A DNA stretch of 64,000 nt, from NCBI GenBank assembly GCA_035374585.1, contig DAOSPF010000007.1, positions 1 to 64,000 on the forward strand, read 5' to 3'. The first letter of the stretch is position 1, and each line of letters begins with the position of its first letter. The translations under genes were made by a program, and so were the position numbers. The stretch comes from JAKPQD01 sp029572965 (lineage in GTDB: Bacteria > Bacteroidota > Bacteroidia > Bacteroidales > DTGW01). The notes below the pieces were generated by a model that saw only the letters and a list, made by a program, of their open reading frames with translations, searched no databases and was not told where the DNA came from. This document shows positions 26,439-35,050 of the stretch, one piece after another.

Positions 26439-27281
26439 TTGAAACTATTGCCTCAATTTGACCATAAGTTTGATATGGTTTTTGCCGACCCCCCCTATTT
26501 TTTATCCAACAATGGACTTACTATACAAAACGGGCAAATTGTAAGCGTTAATAAAGGAAATTGGGACAAATCTCACGGCTTTGATCATTTAAATGAGTTT
26601 AATCGCACATGGCTTTCATTGGTTCGCGACAAAATGAAAGATGACGCCACTATTTGGATCAGTGGAACAATGCACAATATTTTTTCGGTTGGACAAATCT
26701 TGACAGAATTGGGCTTTAAGATTTTGAATATAATTACTTGGGAAAAGACCAATCCGCCACCAAATTTTTCTTGCCGTTATTTCACATACTCAACCGAACA
26801 AATTATTTGGGCAAGAAAATCCGAAAAAGTTCCTCATTACTTCAACTATGAATTAATGAAGCAGCTAAACGGAAACAAGCAAATGAAAGATGTTTGGAGA
26901 CTTCCGGCAATTGCTCCCTGGGAAAAATCCTGTGGAAAACACCCGACCCAAAAACCTCTTTCGGTTTTAACAAGGATTATTTTAGCTTCGACAAAGCCAA
27001 ACGCTTGGATTTTAGACCCATTTACGGGAAGCTCTACAACAGGAATTGCAGCAAACCTTGCAAACAGGCGGTTTTTAGGAATTGACCAGGAAGAAGATTT
27101 TTTGGCAATCAGCAAAAACAGAAAACTTGAAATTGAAAACCCTAAAACAGCAGCAACATTCAGACAAAAAATTGGTGGTTTCAACGACAAGAAAGGGCTT
27201 GAATTATTTTTAGTAGAAGAACCTGAAGAAGAATATAAAACAGAGTTAAACTTGACGACAAAGGGCAGCATACAACAATAG
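26439..27281 (+). CDS. DpnA-type second GATC adenine methylase, 5' end altered
   Basis: About 280 residues matching DpnA (M2.DpnII), which methylates GATC including single-stranded DNA. Class beta order: catalytic FADPPYFLSNNG first, WEKTNPPPN, HPTQKP, then SAM-binding DPFTGSSTTG and RRFLGIDQE. Homology clearly begins before the first usable codon: the open frame from 26400 encodes RINYLLKGDALKLL, but has no ATG, GTG or TTG until TTG 26439. Start there removes the conserved GD region; ATA codons at 26403 and 26412 are the only earlier options. The acidic C-terminal tail (about 240-280) is extra. Probably impaired. Confidence 0.88.
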   Translation: MKLLPQFDHKFDMVFADPPYFLSNNGLTIQNGQIVSVNKGNWDKSHGFDHLNEFNRTWLSLVRDKMKDDATIWISGTMHNIFSVGQILTELGFKILNIITWEKTNPPPNFSCRYFTYSTEQIIWARKSEKVPHYFNYELMKQLNGNKQMKDVWRLPAIAPWEKSCGKHPTQKPLSVLTRIILASTKPNAWILDPFTGSSTTGIAANLANRRFLGIDQEEDFLAISKNRKLEIENPKTAATFRQKIGGFNDKKGLELFLVEEPEEEYKTELNLTTKGSIQQ

Positions 27282-27283
27282 TA

Positions 27284-27346
27284 TGGTATAATGGCGGGCG
27301 ATGTGTTTAATTGATCGATAATGTTTCTAAATCCGCTATTACGCCA
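27284..27346 (+). repeat. Imperfect palindrome at the island edge
   Basis: TGGTATAATGGCGG (27284-27297) pairs with CCGCTATTACGCCA (27333-27346): 11 Watson-Crick pairs, 2 G-T wobbles and one mismatch around a 35-base loop. It starts 3 bases after the methylase stop. The shape recalls cassette recombination sites (attC-like), but no integrase or core sequence confirms this. Confidence 0.45.
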
Positions 27347-27391
27347 AGTTGCAAAACGATATCGAGCTTGAGGTCGAAACGGTTCGTAAGT

Positions 27392-27429
27392 AAAACCCCT
27401 TGCTCCGCCCTCTGGCAGGCAAGGGTTTT
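27392..27429 (+). terminator. Hairpin after the dpn-like operon
   Basis: AAAACCCCTTGC (27392-27403) pairs with GCAAGGGTTTT (27419-27429) with one bulged C, and a small inner GCC-CTCT-GGC hairpin sits in the loop. The T run after it is short, so it may be a terminator or just a mobile repeat. Confidence 0.4.
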
Positions 27430-27564
27430 CAAAAACAATAATTGACCTTAACCTTTAAAAACCAAAAAACCAATTTGAAATTGTAGATCTTGTTATTTCA
27501 CTTAATTATACAGCCCATTTTTTTTTCACCCTACTTATTTCCTAAAAAAGTGTAAAAACATTTT

Positions 27565-27590
27565 CTGTATTGTATTTATTGGTAATACAG
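27565..27590 (+). promoter_or_regulatory. Perfect dyad upstream of the sigma-factor gene
   Basis: CTGTATT (27565-27571) and AATACAG (27584-27590) form a perfect inverted repeat with a 12-base spacer. It lies about 110 bases before the sigma ATG, in AT-rich sequence. It could be an operator or an RNA hairpin. Confidence 0.4.
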
Positions 27591-27701
27591 TGTTTTATTT
27601 TGCACAGGTTCTTAAATCATTTTTTATTCATAAATTTTATTACATATTAGGGAAAACAGATTAACATCTGTATTAATATCAAAACAAGTAAATACGTGGG
27701 A

Positions 27702-28214
27702 ATGGATATTCAGAGAACAGGTATTGACGAAATTGACTTTGACCAGATTTTTAAACAATGGTATGGTGCTATCCGGAATTTTGTGTATTATAAAATTGGT
27801 GATGTAACTAAAGCTGAGGATATTGCGCAGGATACATTTTTGAAATTGTGGGAAAAACGCGATACCATAAAAACAGAAACCGTAAAGTCATTGCTTTACA
27901 CCATTGCTAATAACTTAACGATTAATGTAATAGAGCATAACAACGTGACTTTTAAGTTTGAGAATAAATATAAGCCGGACACCAAACACCCATCACCAGA
28001 GTATGATATGGAAATGAAAGAGTTTGATCAGCGCCTGCAACAGGTATTAGGCCAGCTTGATGAGAAGCAACGGACGGTATTTTTGATGAACCGCATTGAT
28101 GAAATGACTTACAACGAAATAGCCCAATCGCTTGGTTTGACGGTGAAAGCGATTGAAAAAAGGATGGAGAAAGCACTGTCATATTTAAGAAAGAACATAG
28201 CAGTAAAAATATAA
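27702..28214 (+). CDS. ECF-type RNA polymerase sigma factor
   Basis: About 170 residues with sigma region 2 (FKQWYGAIRNFVYYKIGDVTKAEDIAQDTFLKLWEK, read in parts) and region 4 (EKQRTVFLMNRIDEMTYNEIAQSLGLTVKAIEKRMEKAL) with its helix-turn-helix. This is the FecI/Bacteroidota ECF group that pairs with FecR anti-sigma proteins and TonB-linked transducers. ATG at 27702 is preferred over GTG 27696. It leads a four-gene module running to 32762. Confidence 0.95.
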   Translation: MDIQRTGIDEIDFDQIFKQWYGAIRNFVYYKIGDVTKAEDIAQDTFLKLWEKRDTIKTETVKSLLYTIANNLTINVIEHNNVTFKFENKYKPDTKHPSPEYDMEMKEFDQRLQQVLGQLDEKQRTVFLMNRIDEMTYNEIAQSLGLTVKAIEKRMEKALSYLRKNIAVKI

Positions 28215-28225
28215 CACCTACGGCA

Positions 28226-29104
28226 ATGACACCAACATACGCAAATAACAATATAGATGAACAGATACTGGATACGGTATCTGGCTATCAGCCACCGTTT
28301 GAAACAACAACGGATGAGGCTCTGGCAATATTGAAGAAAAAGATTGCCCAGGGCGCAAAAGCTAAAGATGTGAAGGAATCCAAAACTATACCATTCAAAA
28401 GCATTGTGCTGTATGCTTCTGGTATTGCAGCATCTTTGCTTGCCATTGTGGCTACTTGGTATTTCTTTTCATACAATGCCAGGGTGACAGTATTGGCCGA
28501 CAAAGGCCAACATACTGAATGTGTATTGCCTGATGGTTCTGTGATAAGCCTAAATGCCAAAAGCGCTGTTACTTATCGTAAACAAACTTTTCGGCAAGAA
28601 CGCTTTATTGAAATGGAAGGAGAGGCCTTTTTCAATATAAAGAAAGGTTCTGTATTTACCATAAAAACTAAGCATGCTGACATTAAAATCCTGGGGACAT
28701 CATTTAATGTATATGCCCGCGAAAGTATGTTTAAAGTAGCTTGTGTTACGGGCCGTGTTTTGGTTGCCAATGTTGAAGATACCGTTATTATTGAACCTGG
28801 TGAGAGCGCTTCTTTATTTAACAGGTCATTAAAGAAGTTCCGTGATGAAAAAATAGCTTCGGAAACAAAATGGCGTAACGGAGAATTTATTTATGAAAAT
28901 GCCTCGCTTAAAATAATCTTTGAAGAAATAGAACGTCAATTTAATGTTAACTTTGCCCTTCCTGATGATGTTGAAAGCAAATATTTTACAGGAGGTTTTA
29001 GCAACAAAAATTTAGTCGATGCGTTGGATATAGTATGTATCCCGATGGGCTTAACTTATGAAATTGGCGCTAATGGTTATATATCAGTTCACGAAAAGTA
29101 TTAA
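28226..29104 (+). CDS. FecR-family anti-sigma factor
   Basis: A 292-residue protein with a cytoplasmic N-terminal region, one transmembrane helix (about 54-74) and a periplasmic FecR domain: TECVLPDGSVISLNAKSAVTY, FIEMEGEAFFNI, HADIKILGTSFNVYA, GRVLVANVED. The C-terminal DUF4974-type region (NASLKIIFEEIERQFNVNF) is typical of Bacteroidota members. It transmits the occupied-receptor signal to the ECF sigma factor encoded 11 bases upstream. It overlaps the receptor gene at its 3' end. Confidence 0.95.
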   Translation: MTPTYANNNIDEQILDTVSGYQPPFETTTDEALAILKKKIAQGAKAKDVKESKTIPFKSIVLYASGIAASLLAIVATWYFFSYNARVTVLADKGQHTECVLPDGSVISLNAKSAVTYRKQTFRQERFIEMEGEAFFNIKKGSVFTIKTKHADIKILGTSFNVYARESMFKVACVTGRVLVANVEDTVIIEPGESASLFNRSLKKFRDEKIASETKWRNGEFIYENASLKIIFEEIERQFNVNFALPDDVESKYFTGGFSNKNLVDALDIVCIPMGLTYEIGANGYISVHEKY

Positions 29105-31739
29105 AAGTATTGTTTTATGGGTGTTAACGTTATTGTTTATTGGTACATTGCCTGTTGATTCCCAACAATACAAACTTTCATTGCGAAAAACAAACTTGGC
29201 CGATGCCATGGAACAAACTTCAAAGCTACTCAACATCAGGGTGGCTTTTGACGCTCAAAAACTTTCGCAAATAGCCATTGATAAAGAGATTTCGGGCAAC
29301 ACCCCCGATGAAGTACTTAAAAAACTTCTTGCGAATTCGGGTTATAGCTTTGAATTCAGGCATGACAACTTTCTTATTTATAAAAGTGAGGAAAAATCCG
29401 ATGAAAATGTGTGCCAGATTATAGGTTCCATTACAGATATTGAAACAGGCGAGCAACTGCCTTATGCTACTATAAAAATCAAGGATCAAAATATCTATGT
29501 TTCGTCTTCTGAAAATGGCACTTTCTATCTGAAACAAAGCAATGCTAAAAGTATTCAGCTCAACATTAGCTATATAGGCTATTATCCTTTGGATACGCTT
29601 GTTTATTGCAATGCACCCAAAGTGGTTTGCAAGCTGGCCTTGAAAAAAAACATACAGGAGCTTGAAAAGGTTGAGGTGCGTGAGCCAAAGATTGAAATGG
29701 TAGATTACCGCAATGATGTGGACTTTGCTACAACCATCAATGCCAGCAAATTGCTGGATTTGCCAATGTTTGCCGAAACTGACATTTTCAGGGCTTTGCA
29801 GTTGTTGCCCGGGGTGAGCTTCTCCGAAAGTTCCTCAGAGCTTAACATCCGTGGTGGGAGCAGCGACCAGAACCTTGTTTTGCTCGACGGACAAACGTTG
29901 TACAACCAAAGTCATTACTTTGGCGTATTTTCAGCTTTGAACCCTAATGTTGTTAAAGATGTTCAGGTGTTTAAAGGAGGTTATGATTCGCGTTATGGCG
30001 AGCGGGTTTCGGGCATTGTGGATATTACCGGGAAAAATGGGAACAAGCTAAAACCCACAGTGTATGGAGATGTCAACCTGATAAATGGTAATATTGCTGC
30101 TGAAGTGCCTGTAAGTAAGAAGTTGACGGTTATTATGGCCGGAAGGCGGACGTATGGTGATATTTATAGTACCGAGTTTGCCAATAACCTATTTGAAAAG
30201 GACAGCAACAGGTTTTCTAATCCTTCGCAACGCAGCCTCAGCTACTCTAAGCCTAAGTTTTCTTTTTACGATTATAACACTAAGGTATCATACCAGCTGA
30301 ATGATGGCGAAAACGTTTCTTTTTCGGTATATGGGGCCAAAGATAGCTATGATAACAAATACAATACGGGAGACAAAAACTTTTTGGCCTCTATTCACGA
30401 AAACAATAAGTGGGGCAACTACGGGCTGAATGCTTCGTGGCTCAAACAGTGGAATGGCGCACTGTTTACAAATGTCCAGATAGGGAGCTCGGGCTATTCA
30501 GATACATACAATAGTAGCTCAAGTTTGTCAGGCACAGGCGGCCCTCATTATCCTTCCGGCCCGCCTTTTCAAAATAAAAATTATGATTCGTATAGTTACA
30601 ACGAGCTAAATGATTATTCGGCTTCTGTAAAAGGCATCTGGAACCAGAACGGTAAACATCAGTTCAGTTTTGGGGCAACAGTAAGGCAAAATAAAATATA
30701 CTATCATAAAGATGCCGACAGGGTCTATATTTACGAAAACATGAACCAGGCAGCTGTGATTTCTTCATTATTTCTCCAAGACAGGCTGATAATTACAGAC
30801 AGGCTCACTATTAAGCCGGGTTTGCGGATTAGCTTCTATGACGGCAATAATGGATGGTATTCTGAACCGCGCTTTGCTGCAAATTACAGGCTGACTGATG
30901 CCTGGTCGGTGCGGTTTGCAACCGGGCGTTTTTACCAGTACATAAACCAGGTGCAGGTACTTCAGGAGACCGGATACAATAAAAACTTTTGGGTGTTGAC
31001 AGACGATAGCATCCACCCGGTGGTAAAATCCAATCATTATATATTCGGCACATCCATTGACTTGGGGAGTTTCTTTTTTGACGTTGAGCCGTATTACAAG
31101 ACTTATAGCGGGTTGCAGGAATATATCTTTGTATCCAACTACACCCGCGACTCAACTTTCCGGAACTTGTTTGATACTGCCAATATGCAGATGTTTGCCC
31201 CAAAAGAAAGGCCGGGGCTGTTTATTCATGGGCAGGGTAAGTCTTATGGGATAGACTTTCACGTGCGTTATAAATACAACAACTTTACCACATGGCTTTC
31301 TTACTCGCTCAGCAAAAGTACCCGTCAGTTTTCTGAGATAAATAATGGCAACGAAGTGCCTGCATCTACAGACCAACGTCACCAAATAACCTGGACAAAC
31401 ATGTACGCATTTAAAAATTGGAATTTTGGTCTAACTAACTATTATTCAACCGGCCGCCCTTACGTTGACCTGAGCATAGATGCCCGGCGTATGCCTACTA
31501 TCCGCTCTTATAAACGGTTGCCAGATTATTACCGGACAGATATTTCGGCTAATTATAATTTCAAAATCGGCGAAGCACGCATTAAAGCAGGGGCTACCAT
31601 TATCAACCTTTTCAACGTGGACAACTACTATGATGTCAATTCTCGAAAGTTTGACACCGAAAATGCCAGTTTTTCCGAAACCAACGTTGTCAGGGCGCAA
31701 GACAGGTCTTTAAACCTTTTTATCCATTTTGTATTTTAA
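29058..31739 (+). CDS. TonB-dependent transducer/receptor (outer membrane)
   Basis: 893 residues: signal segment (about 14-36), an N-terminal STN signalling domain (about 37-100; ADAMEQTSKLLNIRVAF), a carboxypeptidase-regulatory-like domain (about 115-200), a TonB plug (about 225-335; ELNIRGGSSDQNLVLLDGQ) and a 22-strand barrel ending NLFIHFVF. The STN domain matches receptors that also signal through FecR. The start may be ATG 29058 or ATG 29076, which overlaps fecR less. The transported ligand is unknown; no SusD-like gene follows. Confidence 0.93.
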   Translation: MKLALMVIYQFTKSIKSIVLWVLTLLFIGTLPVDSQQYKLSLRKTNLADAMEQTSKLLNIRVAFDAQKLSQIAIDKEISGNTPDEVLKKLLANSGYSFEFRHDNFLIYKSEEKSDENVCQIIGSITDIETGEQLPYATIKIKDQNIYVSSSENGTFYLKQSNAKSIQLNISYIGYYPLDTLVYCNAPKVVCKLALKKNIQELEKVEVREPKIEMVDYRNDVDFATTINASKLLDLPMFAETDIFRALQLLPGVSFSESSSELNIRGGSSDQNLVLLDGQTLYNQSHYFGVFSALNPNVVKDVQVFKGGYDSRYGERVSGIVDITGKNGNKLKPTVYGDVNLINGNIAAEVPVSKKLTVIMAGRRTYGDIYSTEFANNLFEKDSNRFSNPSQRSLSYSKPKFSFYDYNTKVSYQLNDGENVSFSVYGAKDSYDNKYNTGDKNFLASIHENNKWGNYGLNASWLKQWNGALFTNVQIGSSGYSDTYNSSSSLSGTGGPHYPSGPPFQNKNYDSYSYNELNDYSASVKGIWNQNGKHQFSFGATVRQNKIYYHKDADRVYIYENMNQAAVISSLFLQDRLIITDRLTIKPGLRISFYDGNNGWYSEPRFAANYRLTDAWSVRFATGRFYQYINQVQVLQETGYNKNFWVLTDDSIHPVVKSNHYIFGTSIDLGSFFFDVEPYYKTYSGLQEYIFVSNYTRDSTFRNLFDTANMQMFAPKERPGLFIHGQGKSYGIDFHVRYKYNNFTTWLSYSLSKSTRQFSEINNGNEVPASTDQRHQITWTNMYAFKNWNFGLTNYYSTGRPYVDLSIDARRMPTIRSYKRLPDYYRTDISANYNFKIGEARIKAGATIINLFNVDNYYDVNSRKFDTENASFSETNVVRAQDRSLNLFIHFVF

Positions 31740-31796
31740 AAAATAGGGGATATTCTTTATAGCTTGTAATACTGATATAACTTAATATTTAAGGCT

Positions 31797-32762
31797 ATGA
31801 AGAAAAAACTTTTAATCCTTGTTTGTGCAATGGCTATGGTAGCTTTTGCAGGTTGTCAGAAGTCTGATGAAAAAAGCGAAAATATCTCTGCTTTAAATTC
31901 ACTTTCAGAAAATGTTGCAATTGCTGCAACCAGTGTTTCTACAAGCCAGATGGCTCTTTCATGTTCTGAAGATATTCAGGCTACGGTACTTTCAGATGTT
32001 GATAGTTCATACCGAAAAGTGAAATCTTATTTTCACAGGTATGGAAAAGGGGCTTTCAAGCTTTGTTTGTCTAATATTCCTATTTGTGCTACTGTAACTG
32101 TTAGTAGCGATACATTTCCCAAAACTATCATCATTGATTATGGTACATCGGGTTGTACAAGTCAACATGGCAATGTAAAGACAGGTAAGATTATTATTGA
32201 GGTTACTGATACTATTATTAATGCCGGAGCTGTAAAATCGATTAAGTATGTTGATTTTTATGTAAATGGCAATAAAATTGAAGGTTCTGGGATTATCCAA
32301 AATCTGGGCAAAAATAGCAATGGTAACTGGGTATTGGCTACAAATACAGAGTTTACTTTTACCGATTCGAGCAACAATGTAGCCAAAGAGATTTATAATG
32401 ATACCATTGAATGGGTAGGTGGTTTTGAAACTGCTGATAAATCTGACGATGTTTATTACAAATCGGGCGCAGGTTCTATTACCCTGAACGATACCATTGC
32501 TTATAGCCGTACTATAACTACTCCTTTATTGATGAATAATACATGTGGTTATATAATTAGCGGGGTAGAAACACTTTACAAAAATGGGAGTACAGTAGTT
32601 ATTGATTATGGCGATGGAACATGTGATGTAGTTGCCACTGTAACAATAAATGGGACTACTGAAGAAATAAGTATAGAAAAACATCACTTTAAGAAAGGAG
32701 GCCATTTTGAAAAACAGGTTGGCCATAGCAAAGGGAACAAAAAAGGGCTGTTTGGCTTTTAA
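31797..32762 (+). CDS. Lipoprotein with duplicated motif and His-rich tail
   Basis: 321 residues with a lipoprotein signal (AFAGC, Cys near residue 19). Two copies of a motif are visible, KTIIIDYGTSGC (about 109-120) and STVVIDYGDGTC (about 262-273), suggesting two homologous beta domains. The last 30 residues are His/Lys/Gly-rich (HHFKKGGHFEKQVGHSKGNKK). No named family is recognised. It follows the TonB receptor in the sigma/FecR module, so it is probably a surface or periplasmic binding partner of that receptor; metal or basic-ligand binding is a guess from the tail. Confidence 0.8.
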   Translation: MKKKLLILVCAMAMVAFAGCQKSDEKSENISALNSLSENVAIAATSVSTSQMALSCSEDIQATVLSDVDSSYRKVKSYFHRYGKGAFKLCLSNIPICATVTVSSDTFPKTIIIDYGTSGCTSQHGNVKTGKIIIEVTDTIINAGAVKSIKYVDFYVNGNKIEGSGIIQNLGKNSNGNWVLATNTEFTFTDSSNNVAKEIYNDTIEWVGGFETADKSDDVYYKSGAGSITLNDTIAYSRTITTPLLMNNTCGYIISGVETLYKNGSTVVIDYGDGTCDVVATVTINGTTEEISIEKHHFKKGGHFEKQVGHSKGNKKGLFGF

Positions 32763-32782
32763 AAGAGGTTTGGTTTGATTGG

Positions 32783-32817
32783 AAGGGCACTCGCGATAAT
32801 GAGTGCCCTTTTATTTT
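32783..32817. terminator. Bidirectional terminator between lipoprotein and phosphatase
   Basis: AAGGGCACTC (32783-32792) and GAGTGCCCTT (32801-32810) form a perfect 10-base stem around GCGATAAT, followed by TTATTTT. It separates the convergent lipoprotein and alkaline phosphatase genes. Confidence 0.85.
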
Positions 32818-33881
32818 GAGATAAGCATCTTTATTTTATCAAAAAGAGCAGTATTTTGGTAACATCCGGTAAACATTTCTGCCCCGGGGCCATAAGCAAA
32901 AACCATAACAGGAACGGCAGTATGGTTGAGCGAAGAAAAGTTTGAGTCAACAGTACTTTTTTTGAAGTTGCCGTTTATTAAAGTTAAGCCTCCGCTTTCG
33001 TGGTCGGCTGTAACAATAACAAGGGTTTTTCCATCTTTTTTGGCAAAATCAAGGGCTACCTTAACAGCCTTGTCAAAATCAACTGTTTCGTTGATAACAT
33101 AATTGATACTGTTGAGGTGGTTGCCCCAATCTATTTGAGAGCCTTCTACCATTAGCAAAAACCTGTTTTTTTTCAACAGCTCTATTGATTTTTGAGTAGC
33201 TAACGGTAAAAAATCATTTCTTCCTTCAGAAATTTTTGGTAAATCTCCGTCTGTTGCCAGACATAACACTTTTTGCTGCGAAATATCTACAGAGTCAATA
33301 TTAGTGCTGTAAAAGTAACCGTCTTTCATTAACAACTCAATAAGGTTGCGTTTATCTTTTCTTTTGACAAAATATTTGCGGCCCCCACCAAAAGCAACAT
33401 CTACAGTCTTGTTCAAAAAATGAGAGGCTATTGTTTCATATTCACTGCGTTTCCCAACATGGGCATAAAATGCAGCAGGGGTAGCATGGGTAATAGCACA
33501 TGTTACTGCAATACCAGTAGAGTAATGTTTCTCTTTGGCATATTCAAAAATGGTTTGCATAGGCTTTCCGGCAGTATCAACAGATAAGCTGCCATTATTG
33601 GTTTTTTTGCCACACGCAAAAGCTGTGCCTCCGGCTGCAGAGTCAGTAGTATATTCGTCTGCCGAGTATGTAAGCATAATGCCGGTTACAGGCATTCCAA
33701 ATATGTTCAGATATTGGCCATTTGCGGTGTATGCTGCATACATCTGGGCAATTCCCATGCCATCGCCAATCATCAATATTACATTTTCAGGAAGTTGTTC
33801 TTTGAAGGTTTCTTGCTGTGCATTTAAACTATTGACAGATAGTGCAATACAGCAAATAGTTAATAATCTTTTCAAACTCAT
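32811..33881 (-). CDS. Alkaline phosphatase
   Basis: A 356-residue exported phosphatase starting MSLKRLLTICCIALSVNSLNAQ, a signal peptide. Metal-site motif VILMIGDGMG, nucleophile serine in YTTDSAAGGTAFACGKKT, and VTADHESGGLTL are the hallmarks of the PhoA superfamily. It releases phosphate from phosphomonoesters in the periplasm. I prefer the ATG at 33881: a -7 element on the minus strand ends just upstream, so a start at 33902 would lie close to the promoter. No Pho-type box was recognised. Confidence 0.92.
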   Translation of the reverse strand: MSLKRLLTICCIALSVNSLNAQQETFKEQLPENVILMIGDGMGIAQMYAAYTANGQYLNIFGMPVTGIMLTYSADEYTTDSAAGGTAFACGKKTNNGSLSVDTAGKPMQTIFEYAKEKHYSTGIAVTCAITHATPAAFYAHVGKRSEYETIASHFLNKTVDVAFGGGRKYFVKRKDKRNLIELLMKDGYFYSTNIDSVDISQQKVLCLATDGDLPKISEGRNDFLPLATQKSIELLKKNRFLLMVEGSQIDWGNHLNSINYVINETVDFDKAVKVALDFAKKDGKTLVIVTADHESGGLTLINGNFKKSTVDSNFSSLNHTAVPVMVFAYGPGAEMFTGCYQNTALFDKIKMLISK

Positions 33882-33904
33882 TTTTATGTTTATTCTTTCC
33901 ATTT

Positions 33905-33920
33905 CAAAAATATATCTTTG
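33905..33920. promoter_or_regulatory. Back-to-back divergent -7 elements
   Basis: On the minus strand TATTTTTG (33912 down to 33905) and on the plus strand TATCTTTG (33913-33920) both fit TAnnTTTG and abut with no gap. They would drive the alkaline phosphatase gene and galM respectively, making the two promoters mutually exclusive if both are used. -33 elements are not evident for either. Confidence 0.35.
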
Positions 33921-33971
33921 TTTTGTAAAAAAGAGTAAAACACAATATTAATAATTTAAATATAGTTCATT

Positions 33972-35024
33972 ATGGGACTCAACATTGTAAAAGACTATTT
34001 TCAAAAATCAGGTAAGGAGCAGAATATCATGCTTTTTACCCTGAAAAATACCGAAGGTACAGAAGTGGCAATAACAAACTATGGCGCAACCATTACCAGT
34101 ATTAAAACTAAAGACAAAAATGGCAAGCCAGGTCAGATAGTTTGTGGCTTTGATAATATTGAAGATTTTCAGGGCAACCATCCTTTCTTTGGAGTAGTTT
34201 GTGGCCGTTATGCAAACCGCATTGCAAAAGGCAAATTTACACTCGAAGGGAAAGAATACACCTTGGCTATTAACAATGCTCCTAATACATTGCATGGTGG
34301 CAATAAGGGTTTTGATAAGGTAGTTTGGAGTTTTGAAGTGGTTGAAAGTGCCCAGGCTGTTGGGGTTAAGCTTACTTACGTTAGCAAAGATATGGAAGAA
34401 GGATATCCAGGGACATTGACAGCAACTGTAACATATCTTCTCAATGAAAACAATGAGTTGCAAATACATTATACTGCAAAAACAGATAAAACAACAGTTG
34501 TAAACTTGACAAACCATGCGTATTATAATTTAGGAGGGTTTGCTGGTGAAATAACTGACCACTTATTGCAAATAAACGCTAATAGCTATACCGAAACGGA
34601 CAGTACTAGTATCCCAACAGGTAAAATTATTGAACTTGCCGGAACAGCTTATGATTTCAGGGAACTGACACTTATAGGTGACAGAATCAAAGGTACAACC
34701 AATGGTTATGACGACAACTTTATCCTGAACAAGGCAGGACAGCCAGCTTGCTCATTTGCTGCTAAGGTTGTCCATCCGGGAACTGGCCGTACCATGGAAG
34801 TATATACTACTGAGCCGGGAGTGCAGTTCTATTCTGCCAATTACCTCGATGGCACTATCAAAGGCCATGATGGCGTAGTTTACAAAAAACGTTTTGCTCT
34901 TTGCTTAGAGACACAGCATTTTCCAGATTCACCAAATCATGCACACTTCCCAACTACGGTTTTAAAACCAGGTGAAACTTATACACAAACTACTATTCAT
35001 AAGTTTGGGGTAACAGAAAAGTAA
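33972..35024 (+). CDS. galM: Aldose 1-epimerase (galactose mutarotase)
   Basis: A 350-residue galactose mutarotase family protein: YGATITSIKTKDKNG, GRYANRIAKGKF, TLHGGNKGFDKVVW (catalytic His), NLTNHAYYNLGG (second His), GVQFYSANYLDG, and LCLETQHFPDSPNH with the catalytic Glu. It interconverts alpha and beta anomers of aldohexoses. It has no signal peptide and is transcribed alone, ending at a long hairpin. Confidence 0.96.
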   Translation: MGLNIVKDYFQKSGKEQNIMLFTLKNTEGTEVAITNYGATITSIKTKDKNGKPGQIVCGFDNIEDFQGNHPFFGVVCGRYANRIAKGKFTLEGKEYTLAINNAPNTLHGGNKGFDKVVWSFEVVESAQAVGVKLTYVSKDMEEGYPGTLTATVTYLLNENNELQIHYTAKTDKTTVVNLTNHAYYNLGGFAGEITDHLLQINANSYTETDSTSIPTGKIIELAGTAYDFRELTLIGDRIKGTTNGYDDNFILNKAGQPACSFAAKVVHPGTGRTMEVYTTEPGVQFYSANYLDGTIKGHDGVVYKKRFALCLETQHFPDSPNHAHFPTTVLKPGETYTQTTIHKFGVTEK

Positions 35025-35050
35025 AACGCCTGCGCTTCTGGACAAAATTG

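Larger units (their letters stand above)
27282..27701. other. 420-base gap closing the dpn-like island
   Basis: No coding sequence is visible between the second methylase and the sigma factor. The gap contains an imperfect palindrome (27284-27346), a hairpin around 27392-27429, and a perfect 7-base dyad (27565-27590) upstream of the sigma-factor gene. The 5' half looks like the island boundary and the 3' half like the regulatory region of the sigma operon. Confidence 0.6.
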
